From Haliotis asinina (taxonomy: Eukaryota > Mollusca > Gastropoda > Lepetellida > Haliotidae): a DNA stretch of 64,000 bases. Positions 1-10,981 of the stretch are shown in pieces. The stretch covers positions 12,592,501-12,656,500 of the forward strand of contig NC_090283.1 in assembly GCF_037392515.1 (NCBI RefSeq). Direction: 5' to 3'. The notes beneath the pieces are model-generated. The model did no database searches. It saw only the letters and a list, made by a program, of their open reading frames with translations, and was not told the origin of the DNA. Made by a program: the position numbers and the translations under genes. Position 1 is the first letter of the stretch, and the number at the start of each line of letters is the position of its first letter.

Positions 1-730
1 CATGGTACAAATGGACAAAAGAACTGGGTAACTGACATAAAACTTATTTTCTACTGGATCTAGAGATGTTTGGCGTATCCAAGATTGGTATTCATCTGGA
101 ATTCCTCATATCAATCACTCAAAGATTAAAAGATATGTATTTTCAAAACCGGCAAGAAAAAAATATCTATTTCAAGCAAAGGTGACACTTACCTAGTTTT
201 TTTTTTAAAAAAAAAACACAACAGAATCAATACTCAATTCTAACATGTTTAAATGTACAAAAATATAGAATAAGGTTAACATGATTCCGATGATTATCTC
301 ATCAACTTCTAATCGAGCAATGTTGATGTTTTAAGGTGGATAGAGAACATAGAACCTGTAAATCACGTAATTCCAATGCAAATGAGGACGAGTAACATTT
401 TCTCCTTGTATGTCCTAACTACAGTAATCTTAGTAACAAATATATAAGAAAACATATTAGGTGCACCCAAACAGACTTACATTTTCTCTACTGTTCAACA
501 TTTTAAACCTGTCCATGTTTTTTCTACGCATTTGTACATACATTGTTCCTTGATAGCAATGTGTACAGACTGATCGACTGACGTGACTGGAATATTGCTA
601 AAAGCACTAACTCTTGGAGCATGTGTTTCCTGTTTTTGGTTACAATCTAACATCTAATGGTCAAGATCGGTGGCATGGTTGCATCAATCACTTGTATGTC
701 TTGTCCAGATACTTCATATTAATGAGGCCT
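1..730. other. No gene recognised
   Basis: AT-rich sequence without a convincing reading frame. Around 575-606 a short piece reading GGAATATTGCTAAAAGC resembles the 3' tail of the tRNA-derived SINE seen better at 58838-58985. Nothing else is identifiable. Confidence 0.5.
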
Positions 731-938
731 GTGAAAATCCGGGTCAGAACTGGTCGTCAGCAACCCATGCTTGCCGGGATCGGGCGTTAAGGCTCGTTGA
801 CTTTTTCACCACATGTTATCGCATCCAACTGCCTAGATCGATGCTTATGATGTTGATCATTGGGTCCAAACACAAACCGACGCTATACAGCTGGACTGCA
901 TCAATGAATGAATGAATGAATGAATGAATCCGCTGACA
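731..938 (+). mobile_element. Degenerate SINE copy (major abalone-type family)
   Basis: The stretch contains the family landmarks CAGCAACCCATGCTTG, GGGATCGGG, TAGATCGATGCT and a GTTGATCA core in the right order, strongly diverged. The 3' part (the normal ATTATTTACAGACCG block) is missing, and the tail is an (AATG)n run instead of the usual (ACTC)n. Old, decayed insertion. Confidence 0.65.
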
Positions 939-1237
939 AACAAAACACTTTCAGAGACAAGCACATGATTAGAATTTACTAATGCTCTGATCATTTTAAC
1001 CGTAATTACAGCAGCCGGAAGTTGAATCGAGAGGTTACACTTCATGACATATGACAGCACATTCTACACATTACACAGAGCTAGTGGTCTGACAACACTC
1101 GTGCGGTCGATGTGGTTGGACAGTTGCTATCATACGGAAGTGTTTGAGAGTTCTGCTATTTCAGAGAACACCCTCAGCTGGTGATGTTGCTACGATGATG
1201 AGGTAAGAGACAATGCATTATCATTAACTTGGCCTAT

Positions 1238-1330
1238 ATTTTCGAAGTTCTCTTAGCGCTAAGATAGTCGTAAGTGCCATACATTCACAATAACCTACGA
1301 CGATCTCAGCGCTAACAGAGCTTCGAAAAT
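1238..1330. repeat. Foldback MITE-like palindrome, 93 bp
   Basis: The two ends are imperfect inverted repeats: ATTTTCGAAGTTCTCTTAGC at the left, and at the right GCGCTAACAGAGCTTCGAAA followed by AT. Inside, GTCGTAAGTG pairs approximately with AACCTACGAC. The whole element folds into one hairpin with a loop of about 15 bases and has no coding capacity. This is typical of a short non-autonomous foldback element; the parent family is not identifiable here. Confidence 0.7.
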
Positions 1331-2504
1331 CAAGGCTCTGCGGTTTTAATTTGAATTTGTGAAGCCAAGTATGTCCGTGCTTGCGGGGACATATTGACAT
1401 GACGCCTAACCAGGTGTTTGACAAGTGCAGGCTTGATTAAAAACACCAAAACATGATGGAATGACAGAATCATAAAGTGAATGTCTGTAAAGTAAATTCG
1501 GGCGTGAGGACTAATATCTCGTGTGCCCACCATGGTGGTTGACAAAGACACGTCATCTCGACGGCATGTCGTTCATTAATTACTGTATGCTACTCCCCGA
1601 ATTGTCAACCAGTCCGTCGGGACAGCTAGTCCTAGCTTAATCCACGTTGGCGGATGGGTGGGTTTCTATGCATTTTCGCCGGACGCTATGCGTTGTTGTT
1701 TGTATGTAAACACGGTATCATGTGATTGAAATTGGTGTTGCCTAAACCAGCACATGCTGAGAATCACACTCTTCACAAGATGCTGTGCCCACAGAACTGC
1801 ATTTTAGGGGTATACCTTGCAAACCACCGTCCTTGTGTATGTAGTTTTCTGTTGATAACAGTGTCATATCTGAATCATAATGTGCATTGCAGTAAATGTA
1901 ATGAGACAAAATTGTCGTTGTGTTGTTTCAGGTCTACCACGCACAGATCTTATTGTTGTTTCCTCCTGTTTGAAGTTCTTGTACCCCGGTCAGTGAATTA
2001 CAATTTCTGATTTGCAAGACATGCTGTCTAACCCACCATTTGTCATTTTGTCATTGATATTCTGTCTTGGAAGCATTTTATAAGCGTGTGCTAACCTCAG
2101 TTTCATCACTGATTTTCCGATTCCGTATTGTAGGACACACTTTGCCCTCTCTGTTGCCCGGGATGTTAAAGTGTAATCTGAAATTTCATTGTGATTAGGT
2201 GTTGCGTTCAGATGCCATACCAAAGGGTTGTAAATGTACAGCTATATTCATTTAATACCTAAACTTTCACTCGTTCGCGATGAGGTTTTTTAACAAAGCT
2301 CATATTCAACAATTACATTTGAGACAGCTGTATTAGTGTCCCTCTGATTCCAAATACTTCACGTTTAATGTAGTCTAAAAGTAATTGAAACATTGTCCGT
2401 CTATCCATTTCGTGTCCATGAAGATCAGGGTTAGATTAGATCCACACCTATGCTTGTCGTGAATGACAATTATCGGGTTTTCGGATTCGATGGCTCGGCT
2501 GACG
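1331..2504. other. No gene recognised
   Basis: Only short unsupported reading frames. It could contain untranslated exons of the EGF-receptor gene, since an acceptor site just before that gene's start codon implies at least one upstream exon, but I cannot place one. Confidence 0.4.
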
Positions 2505-2625
2505 TATGACATCGTGTTCATGTTGTCAATCACTGGATTGTCTGGTCTAGATTCAATTATATACAGACCACCATCATATAGCTGGATTATTCCTGAGAGT
2601 AGCTTTAAACGACAAACAAACAAAC
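2505..2625 (+). mobile_element. 5'-truncated SINE copy
   Basis: Carries GTCAATCACTGGATTGTCTG, a diverged ATACAGACCACC block and ATAGCTGGATTATTCCTGAG, i.e. the 3' half of the major SINE family. The tail has become (ACAA)n. Diverged from younger copies such as 52950-53228. Confidence 0.75.
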
Positions 2626-2928
2626 GAAGAAACAAACTTTCCATTTCCTAAACATGCAGATCATCCAACCTGAGTATTAAAACAAGGTTGTCGAAACTGG
2701 AAGTTTTCAAACGGTACCTTCACGGGGGAAGCTGTATTTAGTTTCTGTCACATTGCGTAAAGATAAACACTTCCGTTATTATATGCTATGATACGAAGAA
2801 CAATGCTTTCGAAATTTGACACCTAAATTAGAGAAAAACATGCTTTTATTAGTCCTCCGTACCAGAGGATTCTATTTCTCTTCTTTTATTTTTACTGTTG
2901 GTAGTGTTAATTTTGTTGCAGGTGCTCA

Positions 2929-5900
2929 ATGATTGTGTTGCTGTTTATTGTCGCTGCTGCTATGATGTCAGACACTGAAGGTAATTTCAGGCCATACTAA
3001 ATATTTTGTACAATATGTATTCCACCGTAGTACTGAAGTGGTGTAGTGGATAAACAAGTCAAAACACCCATAACACAACAGTCTCGTCTCCTGCTTACTG
3101 GAGTCCGTCCTATTGCGCAACTTAGTAGAATCACCAGTTCAGAATTTTTATACTAATTCATTAAAATTGGAGACATAAACATTAATCAGTACTGCAACAC
3201 TACGCTCCTTCTAATCCTTGCAAACACGTCGTACAGGCGCTCTGTCGTACAGCGAGCTTTGACAAACGGCGATCTGGAAATCGTGGAACTATCAAAACGA
3301 GGTTCTACCGCAAGAAATTTTGGCGGTCTGGTACGGAATTGATATTTTATCAGTCACACTGTGCGTTACAGAACCACACGCAATAAGCGCAATTGCAACC
3401 AGTGAGTCAGATGCCGTGTGAATTATTTTATGTTCTCATCAAACAGTGACAGTATGTGACACCTTAGTTAAGGTCACGTGACTTACACCTCGCCATAAAA
3501 TATAGAAATACGGTGCTTTTAAGTTTAATATTAATATTCATTTGTAGATACCCTTTTCGTCTGAAACAAGAAATTAATATTCGGTGTAACCAGAGTTGTT
3601 TTTGGTATATATAGTCACTTGCACACGAGAAAAATCGGATCGGCTAAAAAGTAGGCCATTGTCTGAATAGGTTAATGAAACTCATGTCTAACCTACATAT
3701 GTAGGTGTTCTAATCCCTATCCACGCCATACTATCAGATCTTAAAACACAGTTCTTGTTGTCGCCCTGCCTGAAGGTTGGCATTGAAGGATAAAGCACTT
3801 CTCAGTTTAGAATCAGCAATGCGTTGGTTTTCCATGCCTGGTGATTTGCGTCGCAGGTAAAAGGTACTACAATAGGTACAGGCTGACACAGTCAGACGCA
3901 TGCATCACAAATGAAATGCATTGATAGTCCCCATCTTAGCTGCCAATATTGTTCGAATGCTGAAGTAATATTTAGAACCCCACCCCCACACACACACTTT
4001 CAATGTCATATGTTCAGAAATCAAGAGTGAGTGATTGCTGCTCAAGCAAAGCAGTAGCAAAGAAAAATGTATAACTGAAGAATGTCAGATAACCAGTGTC
4101 AGTTCATATTTTGCGTTTTCCAGCAGCAAATTGTCAAGAGGATCAGCACTGTTCACAATGTGATCGGGAGACAGAATATTGTCTGACCAAGTGTCACCAT
4201 GGCTACTATGACCTGAGATGCAGTTCCAAATGCAGTAGCCAGTGCAAAAACAATGTTTGTGTAATGACAGGGACCGGTATTGGCAGGTGCACAGAGGGTT
4301 GCACACCGGGATTTCATGGCCTTACCTGCAACATACCTTGTCTGGATCCTGGGGACGTGTGTGAACAATGCCCTAATGATTGTGACGGGGAATTCTGCAA
4401 TCTCGAGTCAACGTGTATTGCTGGGTGTAATAATTCATATTACGGTTCTCACTGCAGCATCTGTTCCAAGAGATGTAAGTCCTGCAATGTGAAAGCAAGA
4501 ACTTGTGAGCAATGCCAACCTGGCCATGGCGGCACGAACTGCCTCGGGGGTTGTGATGATGATGATTGTAAACTTGGATGTAAACCAGGATTTTACGGTC
4601 TATTGTGTGTTCGCCGGTGTAGTTTGCATTGTCGTCCAAACGCAAAGTCCAGTGTTGGTGAAGGTTCTTTATCTGATGCAACAGTAATGTCTTCCAAACC
4701 CGAATGTGAACACCTAACTGGGAACTGTGTTCATGGCTGTGTACGTGGTTGGTATGGATCGCGTTGTTCGTTCAAGTGTAAATCTGTATGTAGAAATCTA
4801 AATTGTGATAACACAGGAGCGTGTATCGACGGATGCATATTGGGGACCTATGGGACAAATTGTCTACCGTGTCCCGGGAACTGTGAGAACAGCACATGCC
4901 ATGCACAGGATGGATTTTGTCTGGACGGATGTGTCAAAGGGTTCTACGGAAGTTTCTGTACCAACATCTGTGAGTCATGTCTCAACGGTATCTGCAACCA
5001 AGCCACAGGCAAATGTAGCAATGGATGCGGAAGCAATTGTTCCTCGTCCGACTGTATGACAAGGACGAACTGTGATCCTTCCATGGTACACCGAAACACA
5101 ATACCAGTTGACAAAGTCAAAGGTAATTCAGTTCCGTATCGAAACGATTTCAGCATCCTGAACACTACAATGTCAGAGTGACACTACAATGTCAATGTCA
5201 GAATACATTGTTTTTAGTTGTATTTGTCACTGAACATGGCCATTGAAGAGAAAAAGATTACTGTGGACATAAGACTGAATGATAATTATATTTTCAGGGA
5301 CTACGCCAGGTCATGTTTCTCCTTCAGATGACGCAGATGGAAGAACATCTTACGTTGTAATGTCAACTGCAGCTTTAGTCGTTGCTGTCGGTGTTGCAGT
5401 TGCGTCAGTTGTCACAAAGTTTTGCAAACGAAGGTTATTTGTGTCTTTCATTTCGCATCTTTAATGTAAAGTTCGAGATTGCCCAGTGTTATATTTCATT
5501 TTAGATATCAGGGTTTAATAGTACGTACTTTGGACCTCTTTAAAATGCCTCTCAAAACGAACCGTCTTTCTACCGTGATCACTGATAGCGTTACATCATA
5601 TTATCTATTTGTATTTTGTTAACAGATCGAACACCACTGGAGCACGTGTCGATCATGACGTATCACCAAGACGTGTCCAAACATCAAGCGTGACGTACGA
5701 AACTCTCCACAGATACTGGGAAATCAGTGATGACGATGTTGGGGCTCCTACAGCTGCAGTTGTCACATCAAAGGACACCGCTAACGATACGGATAATGTC
5801 ATGCCAGCTCTTGAAGACGTTCTCGGTCCAGACGCTGACGAGGTGACCGGGCAGAACAAAGCACCAGAAGATTTATCTAGGAATTCTTGCTCATATTCTG

Positions 5901-6037
5901 ACCAAAGAAAACTTGTCAGGTACTTAACACCTTCTGATGAAATACGTCAGCTTGAAAGAACAGCTAGTTTGGATCATTGGCCAATGCAGTCATCTTCGGG
6001 GACAAAAAACGCAACAGTGCTGAGCCATTCAGCTTGA
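2929..6037 (+). CDS. Transmembrane EGF-repeat receptor (MEGF10/scavenger receptor class F-like)
   Basis: Four exons fit with matching phases: 2929-2980, 4124-5122, 5298-5433, 5626-6037, giving 532 residues. The start follows an acceptor at 2920-2921, so a 5' untranslated exon lies upstream. Residues 1-17 form a signal peptide. Residues about 18-345 hold eight cysteine-rich EGF-like units with the GxYGxxC signature (GFHGLTC, SYYGSHC, GFYGLLC, GWYGSRC, GTYGTNC, GFYGSFC and others). Residues 369-389 are a single membrane helix followed by KFCKRR. The 142-residue cytoplasmic tail contains paired tyrosine motifs YETL (420-423) and YWEI (426-429). Family members of this layout (MEGF10, Draper, CED-1, SREC) bind ligands on cells or microbes for phagocytosis; that role here is inference. 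Exon 2 encodes nearly the whole ectodomain. An AATAAA at about 6810 could end the transcript. Ectodomain and membrane topology are secure; the exact ortholog is not. Confidence 0.85.
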
Positions 6038-6040
6038 ACT

Positions 6041-6165
6041 GCCTGTACAGGAGATACACCGGTAAAGTCTTTCCTATATCACCGCCTCAGACTCATGAAT
6101 TTTGTCTACAGGAGATACACAGGTTAGGTATTTCCTATATCACCACTTGAACTAATGAATATCTG
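6041..6165. repeat. Two-copy tandem duplication, about 68 bp unit
   Basis: The segments beginning TGTACAGGAGATACACCGG and CTACAGGAGATACACAGG repeat, each followed by TTTCCTATATCACC and an ATGAAT end. Copies are diverged. The duplication lies immediately after the EGF-receptor stop codon, presumably in its 3' untranslated region. Confidence 0.7.
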
Positions 6166-6208
6166 TTTTGTGATTCACCGATGCATTTTGCCTGGGTATA
6201 TATGCTAT

Positions 6209-6302
6209 ATGCTGAATGTTCTTGGCGACCAACGCATCAGGATCACTTGGTCCTACTGAATGTTCTTGGCGACCAACGCATCAGGATCACTTGGTCCAAC
6301 TG
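6209..6302. repeat. Two-copy tandem duplication, about 46 bp unit
   Basis: The unit starting TGAATGTTCTTGGCGACC and ending CACTTGGTCC occurs twice with almost no difference, so this is a recent duplication. It probably lies in the 3' untranslated region of the EGF-receptor gene. Confidence 0.85.
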
Positions 6303-6585
6303 AATGTCTCAGTGTGTCTGCATCTTGCAGGGCGTTTCGGTCAGAGCTTCTATGACCGATCTTAACATGCTTTATGAGGTACAAATGTATCTTGATACGT
6401 CATTTCCGAGGTTTGAATTTGAATGTGCATAAACTTTAGTATAACGTGTCATTGATTTACAGGAATGAAGGAACATTATCATGGAAGCTAAGCTTTTGTT
6501 CTATTTACATTTTTCGAATGCATTTTGTCTGTCATTAAATACGCTTCGCATAAGTACGTCTTTGGGTCTTTCTCTCAAATTTTCT

Positions 6586-6698
<113 letters not shown>

Positions 6699-7329
6699 GA
6701 CTTCATTCAAAGCAAAGCTGTCCGTGTAGTTATTCCCCTTGTTAGGAGACTAGAGTATAATATGAAAATTTCAGATTTACATCAGTCTGTAGTGTTGGAT
6801 TTGACCCTGAATAAAAACTGACCATGCACACATGCAAGAAAATTATCGGGAAAAATGGTCTACAGTGATTTATCGAACTGCCTGAAAAACGTCAAGTTTC
6901 ATAATGACACCCCATGCACGTGGAGGAGGCTCCCACGTTGTGCACGTGCTTCCCATGCATTGTGTTTGTGTGTGGCGATAACATGACATGATGATGCATA
7001 CGCAAGATGAATGTCATTGTAACGTTCCTCAATGGGTTTTCTTTCTACCAGACTTCAAAATTCAAGTTCCCCTACTTTTTTTGAAGAGTATATATACAAG
7101 AAACACACAACATTCCTGATACTAACACAAACCAGGCAGTCAGAATGATGTTTCACGCTTACTTTTCTTATGGCACAGGTCAAAGTGCACGTGTTTATTG
7201 AGTATCATCGGTATCATGTTCATGAAATCATTCACGAATATCGTGGATACTGATATAGAAGATATGATGAATCTTCACGGTCGGAATCCCGATACGGACG
7301 ACATCTTCATAAACCTCATATCAGACTAA

Positions 7330-7712
7330 GTTCGACTTCCAGGTCAGAACGTTGTCCGAGATTATAGTTACGTTCAACTTCCAGGTCGGGGGTCAGAACG
7401 TTGTCCGAGATTATAGTTACGTTCAACTTCCAAGTCGGGGGTCAGAACGTTGTCCGAGATTATAGTTACGTTCAACTTCCAGGTCGGGGGTCAGAACGTT
7501 GTCCGAGATTATAGTTACGTTCAACTTCCAGGTCGGGGGTCAGAACGTTGTCCGAGATTATAGTTACGTTCAACTTCCAGGTCGGGGGTCAGAACGTTGT
7601 CCGAGATTATAGTTACGTTCAACTTCCAGGTCGGGGGTCAGAACGTTGTCCGAGATTACAGTTACGTTCAGCTTCCAGGTCGGGGGTCAGAACGTTGTCC
7701 GAGATTATAGTC
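7330..7712. repeat. 49-bp minisatellite, about 8 copies
   Basis: The unit begins GTTCAACTTCCAGGTCGGGG and ends GATTATAGTTAC. The first copy lacks seven bases (AGGTCAGAACG), and the last runs out at TCATTATAC. Internal copies are nearly identical, with only single-base variants (CAAGTC; GATTACAG; GTTCAGC). Since 49 is not a multiple of three, reading frames through it cycle and are unlikely to be coding. Confidence 0.95.
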
Positions 7713-7924
7713 ATTATACATTTAATTACAAGCATAGAAATAATTTACGAGGTAATAATGCCATGATGAAAATGAAGGGGAACTTGTCGATCCAAGGAGA
7801 TTCTTTAAGCCAACAGGTCAGTTGGAGACCAAAATCCCCTATTAAACAAAGTAAGTTAGATTACTTCCTTATCTTGGAAGACATCTTTTAATCGTCTGTG
7901 CAGACTTACTTTCAATTACTATAA

Positions 7925-8112
7925 AGAAAAATACAGAAACCTAAAGCTTTTACTGTAAAAGGAGTGGAATATAAAACAAATTTTATTCTTGGTGGTGCGG
8001 AGATTAGTCTATCAGATTTGATTGACATTCTAAGGAAATATGCCACATTCTCAGGTTTAAACTTGAATTGTAATAATAGGATGTTAATATGGATTGGATC
8101 TGAAAAGAAATT
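7925..8112 (+). mobile_element. Possible LINE reverse transcriptase scrap
   Basis: The + frame reads LRKYATFSGLNLNCNNRMLI followed by WIGS, which resembles the post-catalytic segment of LINE reverse transcriptases (usual form fSGLKLN-x-K-t-x-x-xWIGS). It is too short to assign a clade and is followed directly by an LTR-type fragment. Confidence 0.4.
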
Positions 8113-8376
8113 CAGTCATTTTCTGAAAGTTCGGGCACATACTACCATCGCCAACACCGTAGAGAGATCGAGAACAATGTCGTCACCTCGTGTTTACATA
8201 TGTTCAAAAGGGAGGTAACTCTAAAAGTACTGCCTTAATAGAGGTGTACCGCTTAAATTACTTTTCTGTAGGAAATGTGACCCATAAATAACGAACACTA
8301 AAACCTTTAATATTGTGACCCAATTAATTATTACTTAATCAACAAAATATACAGAAATTACACACTCGTAATATTA
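8112..8376 (+). mobile_element. 5'-truncated LTR fossil
   Basis: Matches the 3' part of the LTR-type repeats at 17888-18506, 24686-25342 and 39397-40076 through the landmarks GAAAGTTCGGGCACA, GGGAGGTAACTCT, GAAATGTGACCCATAA and ACACTCGTAA. Only the right end remains, with no internal retrotransposon region beside it. Decayed fossil. Confidence 0.65.
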
Positions 8377-9063
8377 TCCGATATCCATTTTTCGTACATG
8401 GCAAAGGCTAAAACATGCACACCAAGTTCTTACAACATGTGAAATAAAAGAGTTTAAATTGATAAAAAAAAATGAATTCAATATGTAGATCACATTTTTA
8501 CAAAAGAACATGTGTCAAAATGTATCGAAGTAAAAACCAACAATCGATAACCCCATCTGTCTCTTTCAATACAGATTGTTCTACCAAATAATTTCAACTA
8601 ACTCTTTTGCTTATAAGATTGGACAATGTGATAATCAGCATTGTTCTTTTGTAAACATGAAAATGAAACCAATGTTTTTAACAAATGCCATAAAGTGCAG
8701 CTTCTCATGAAACCGGTCATAAAACTGATTTTAGTCTTTCCTCATTTCTTCTGGGTGACCCCAATGAAATCATTTTAGTCAACAACCTATGCACTATCAC
8801 AAATAGTACATCTATATATGTAAATGCCTTAAACAATTAAATTTTAATCATCTCCTAAACATTTTAACGCTTCATTATAATGTTGTATGAGTTAATATTT
8901 GGTGGAGATTATGAACACTTTCTAAGAAAATGTGATATACAAACGGGGTTAGGCAGAAAATCAGTTATAAATCAAACACATATATGTGACCGTTCTGTGG
9001 CCTAATCGATTTCGACAGTGAGTGTTTAACTCTTAACCCCTTGTAGATGAGTCCCCTTCCTGT
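8377..9063. other. No gene recognised
   Basis: AT-rich sequence with no recognisable repeat or reading frame. The last ten bases (9054-9063, CCCTTCCTGT) are the left candidate target-site duplication of the adjacent LINE. Confidence 0.45.
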
Positions 9064-9349
9064 CCTGGCACCCATGGCGAGCCACCTCCTCGTGGTGGGT
9101 GCTGGGTAATGTTAAGAGCTCGCCGACACCCCCGTAGTGGACCCGGGGGCATATTTAGTCCACCAACCCGTTTTCCGTGGGTTGCGGCCCTGTGTCGGCG
9201 GAGGAGTGGATCCTGGTAGTTGAGGGCAATGGGGGCTTGCAACGTGTTCCTGTTGCTCAATACACCACTTTGGCCCTGACTTCACCTAGACAGGTGGTTG
9301 AATGGGCCCGGTTCAACCAATCGGCTGGTGATGCCAAGCCCTGTGCATG

Positions 9350-9352
<3 letters not shown>

Positions 9353-9423
<71 letters not shown>
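9353..9423. repeat. (TA)n microsatellite inside the LINE 5' region
   Basis: About 35 uninterrupted TA units between CTGTGCATGGAC and GTCATTGCGC. It separates the GC-rich 5' segment from the segment leading to ORF1, and probably expanded after insertion. Confidence 0.95.
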
Positions 9424-9426
<3 letters not shown>

Positions 9427-9713
9427 ATTGCGCAAATTTTATTTGGACTTATACTTTCGGTCTTGGTGTATTTGTTCATTGAGCTTTTGAGATTTTAAAA
9501 TGCTTTTAGAAGTTCTGAACTTTTGCCTCTTATGCCAGAAGGTGGTGGCTCATGGGCCAATCTGGTAGATTAATTATTTATAATTCTTCTGCTGGAGTAT
9601 ATCATCCGGGTATCCTTGGTGCTGCAAGTTGGAGGCCCTCTTGCTTTAGCATTGTCCTTGTGATACTCCGTGGTGGGTGGGGAGCTCGGATGATGAACCA
9701 TATTACACTAACC

Positions 9714-10981
9714 ATGGCTTATGAAACTCCAACAAAAAAACCCAAAACGTTCACTTGATATTGACCCTGTTGATACTGACCATAGACTGTCTGCATCGAT
9801 TGAATATTGGCCGCGTTTCCTTGTGAAAGAGACTCCTGACACCGATAAAGCTTAACCCCTTTGCTGTATCCAAGGGTATTCAAGGCATCGCAGGGGATGT
9901 GAAAAACATTAGACGCTTACGTTCAGGTGCGCTGTTAATTGAATGCGGGAAAAAGCAACAATCTACCAACCTGATGAACATTAAATCTTTCGTGGGCATT
10001 CCGGTCACGGTCTCTCCGCACAAAACCTTGAACACAAGTAAAGGTATCGTTAGAGATCGGGATCAATTGTTTGCTGATATGTCGGAACTTGGTATAGGAT
10101 CTGAAATGAAGGATCAAGGTGTGCTCAATGTCAAGCGCTTCTCCACTCGCAAAAACCGAAACCATCAAAACCAATACGTACCTGTTTACTTTTTCATCTC
10201 CAAATGCACCCAAATCAGTGAAGGCAGGCTACTGTAACATTCCAATCGATACCTACATCCCCAACCCGCTCAGATGCTTTAAATACCAGAGGTATGGACA
10301 CGGTGTAAATACTTGCACATTGTCTGTTGTGTGTGCTCACTGTGGTGAGAAGACACACACAACAGAAGATTGTGACAGTGATTTTAAAAAATGCACCAAT
10401 TGCTCAGGCGACCATTCTTCATTTTCTAAACAGTGTCCTATTTGGAAAGAGCAAATGGAGATCAATAAAATAAAATTTACTCAAAATATCTCTTTTTCGG
10501 AGGCCAAAAAACTTGTAAAGACATCTGAACTTTCAGAAAGTTATGCTACGGTAGCAAAAACATCATCGGGATCTAACTCTAAAACAACATCAACCACAGG
10601 CTGCCAAACTACCTTGACTTGGGTAAATTGCGATTCTCCGCAGTTTTTGTACCCTGCTATATCACCACAGACTGAGGAATCACTTCCTAGTACCTCAAGT
10701 CTTCTTCTGATCACAAATCATCATCTCAGGCACACTCAAAGTTTCAATCGACAGCTGATAATCAACAAACGGTGAAAAGTAAACCGAAGCCAAAGCCTGA
10801 TACTTCAAAACAACAAAGTGGCAGAGCTCCTAAAGGGTCACAGAACAAAATTCAATTGTTCAATAAATACGGGTCTCTTGAAGATATGGACGTGTCTGAA
10901 AACGTCCATTCTGGGGCACATAGCTTGTTGCCCTCCAAAAGAGTGCAGGGTAGGTCCCCAATAAATCCCCCCAAAAGATAG
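9714..10981 (+). pseudogene. LINE ORF1 (gag-like, zinc knuckle), frameshifted
   Basis: Starts MAYETPTKKPK at 9714 and ends PINPPKR followed by TAG at 10979-10981. The reading frame moves several times (about 9755, 9858, 10120-10150 and 10770). Recognisable parts are an RNA-binding-like segment (LRSGALLIECGKKQ, VTVSPHKTLN, RDRDQLFADM), then PLRCFKYQRYGHGVNTC, CAHCGEKTHTTEDC and CTNCSGDHSSFSKQC, which are three successive zinc knuckles, the first two of CCHC type. A basic linker follows and then YGSLEDMDV near the end. In family members this protein binds the element RNA for retrotransposition. Confidence 0.85.

Noticed and set aside
7330-7712. CRISPR-like array of regular 49-bp units
   Set aside because: The units are directly adjacent with no unique spacers, in a eukaryotic context. 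It is a minisatellite.
9282-9498. Ile-Tyr repeat frames on both strands
   Set aside because: Created by the TA microsatellite in the LINE 5' region.
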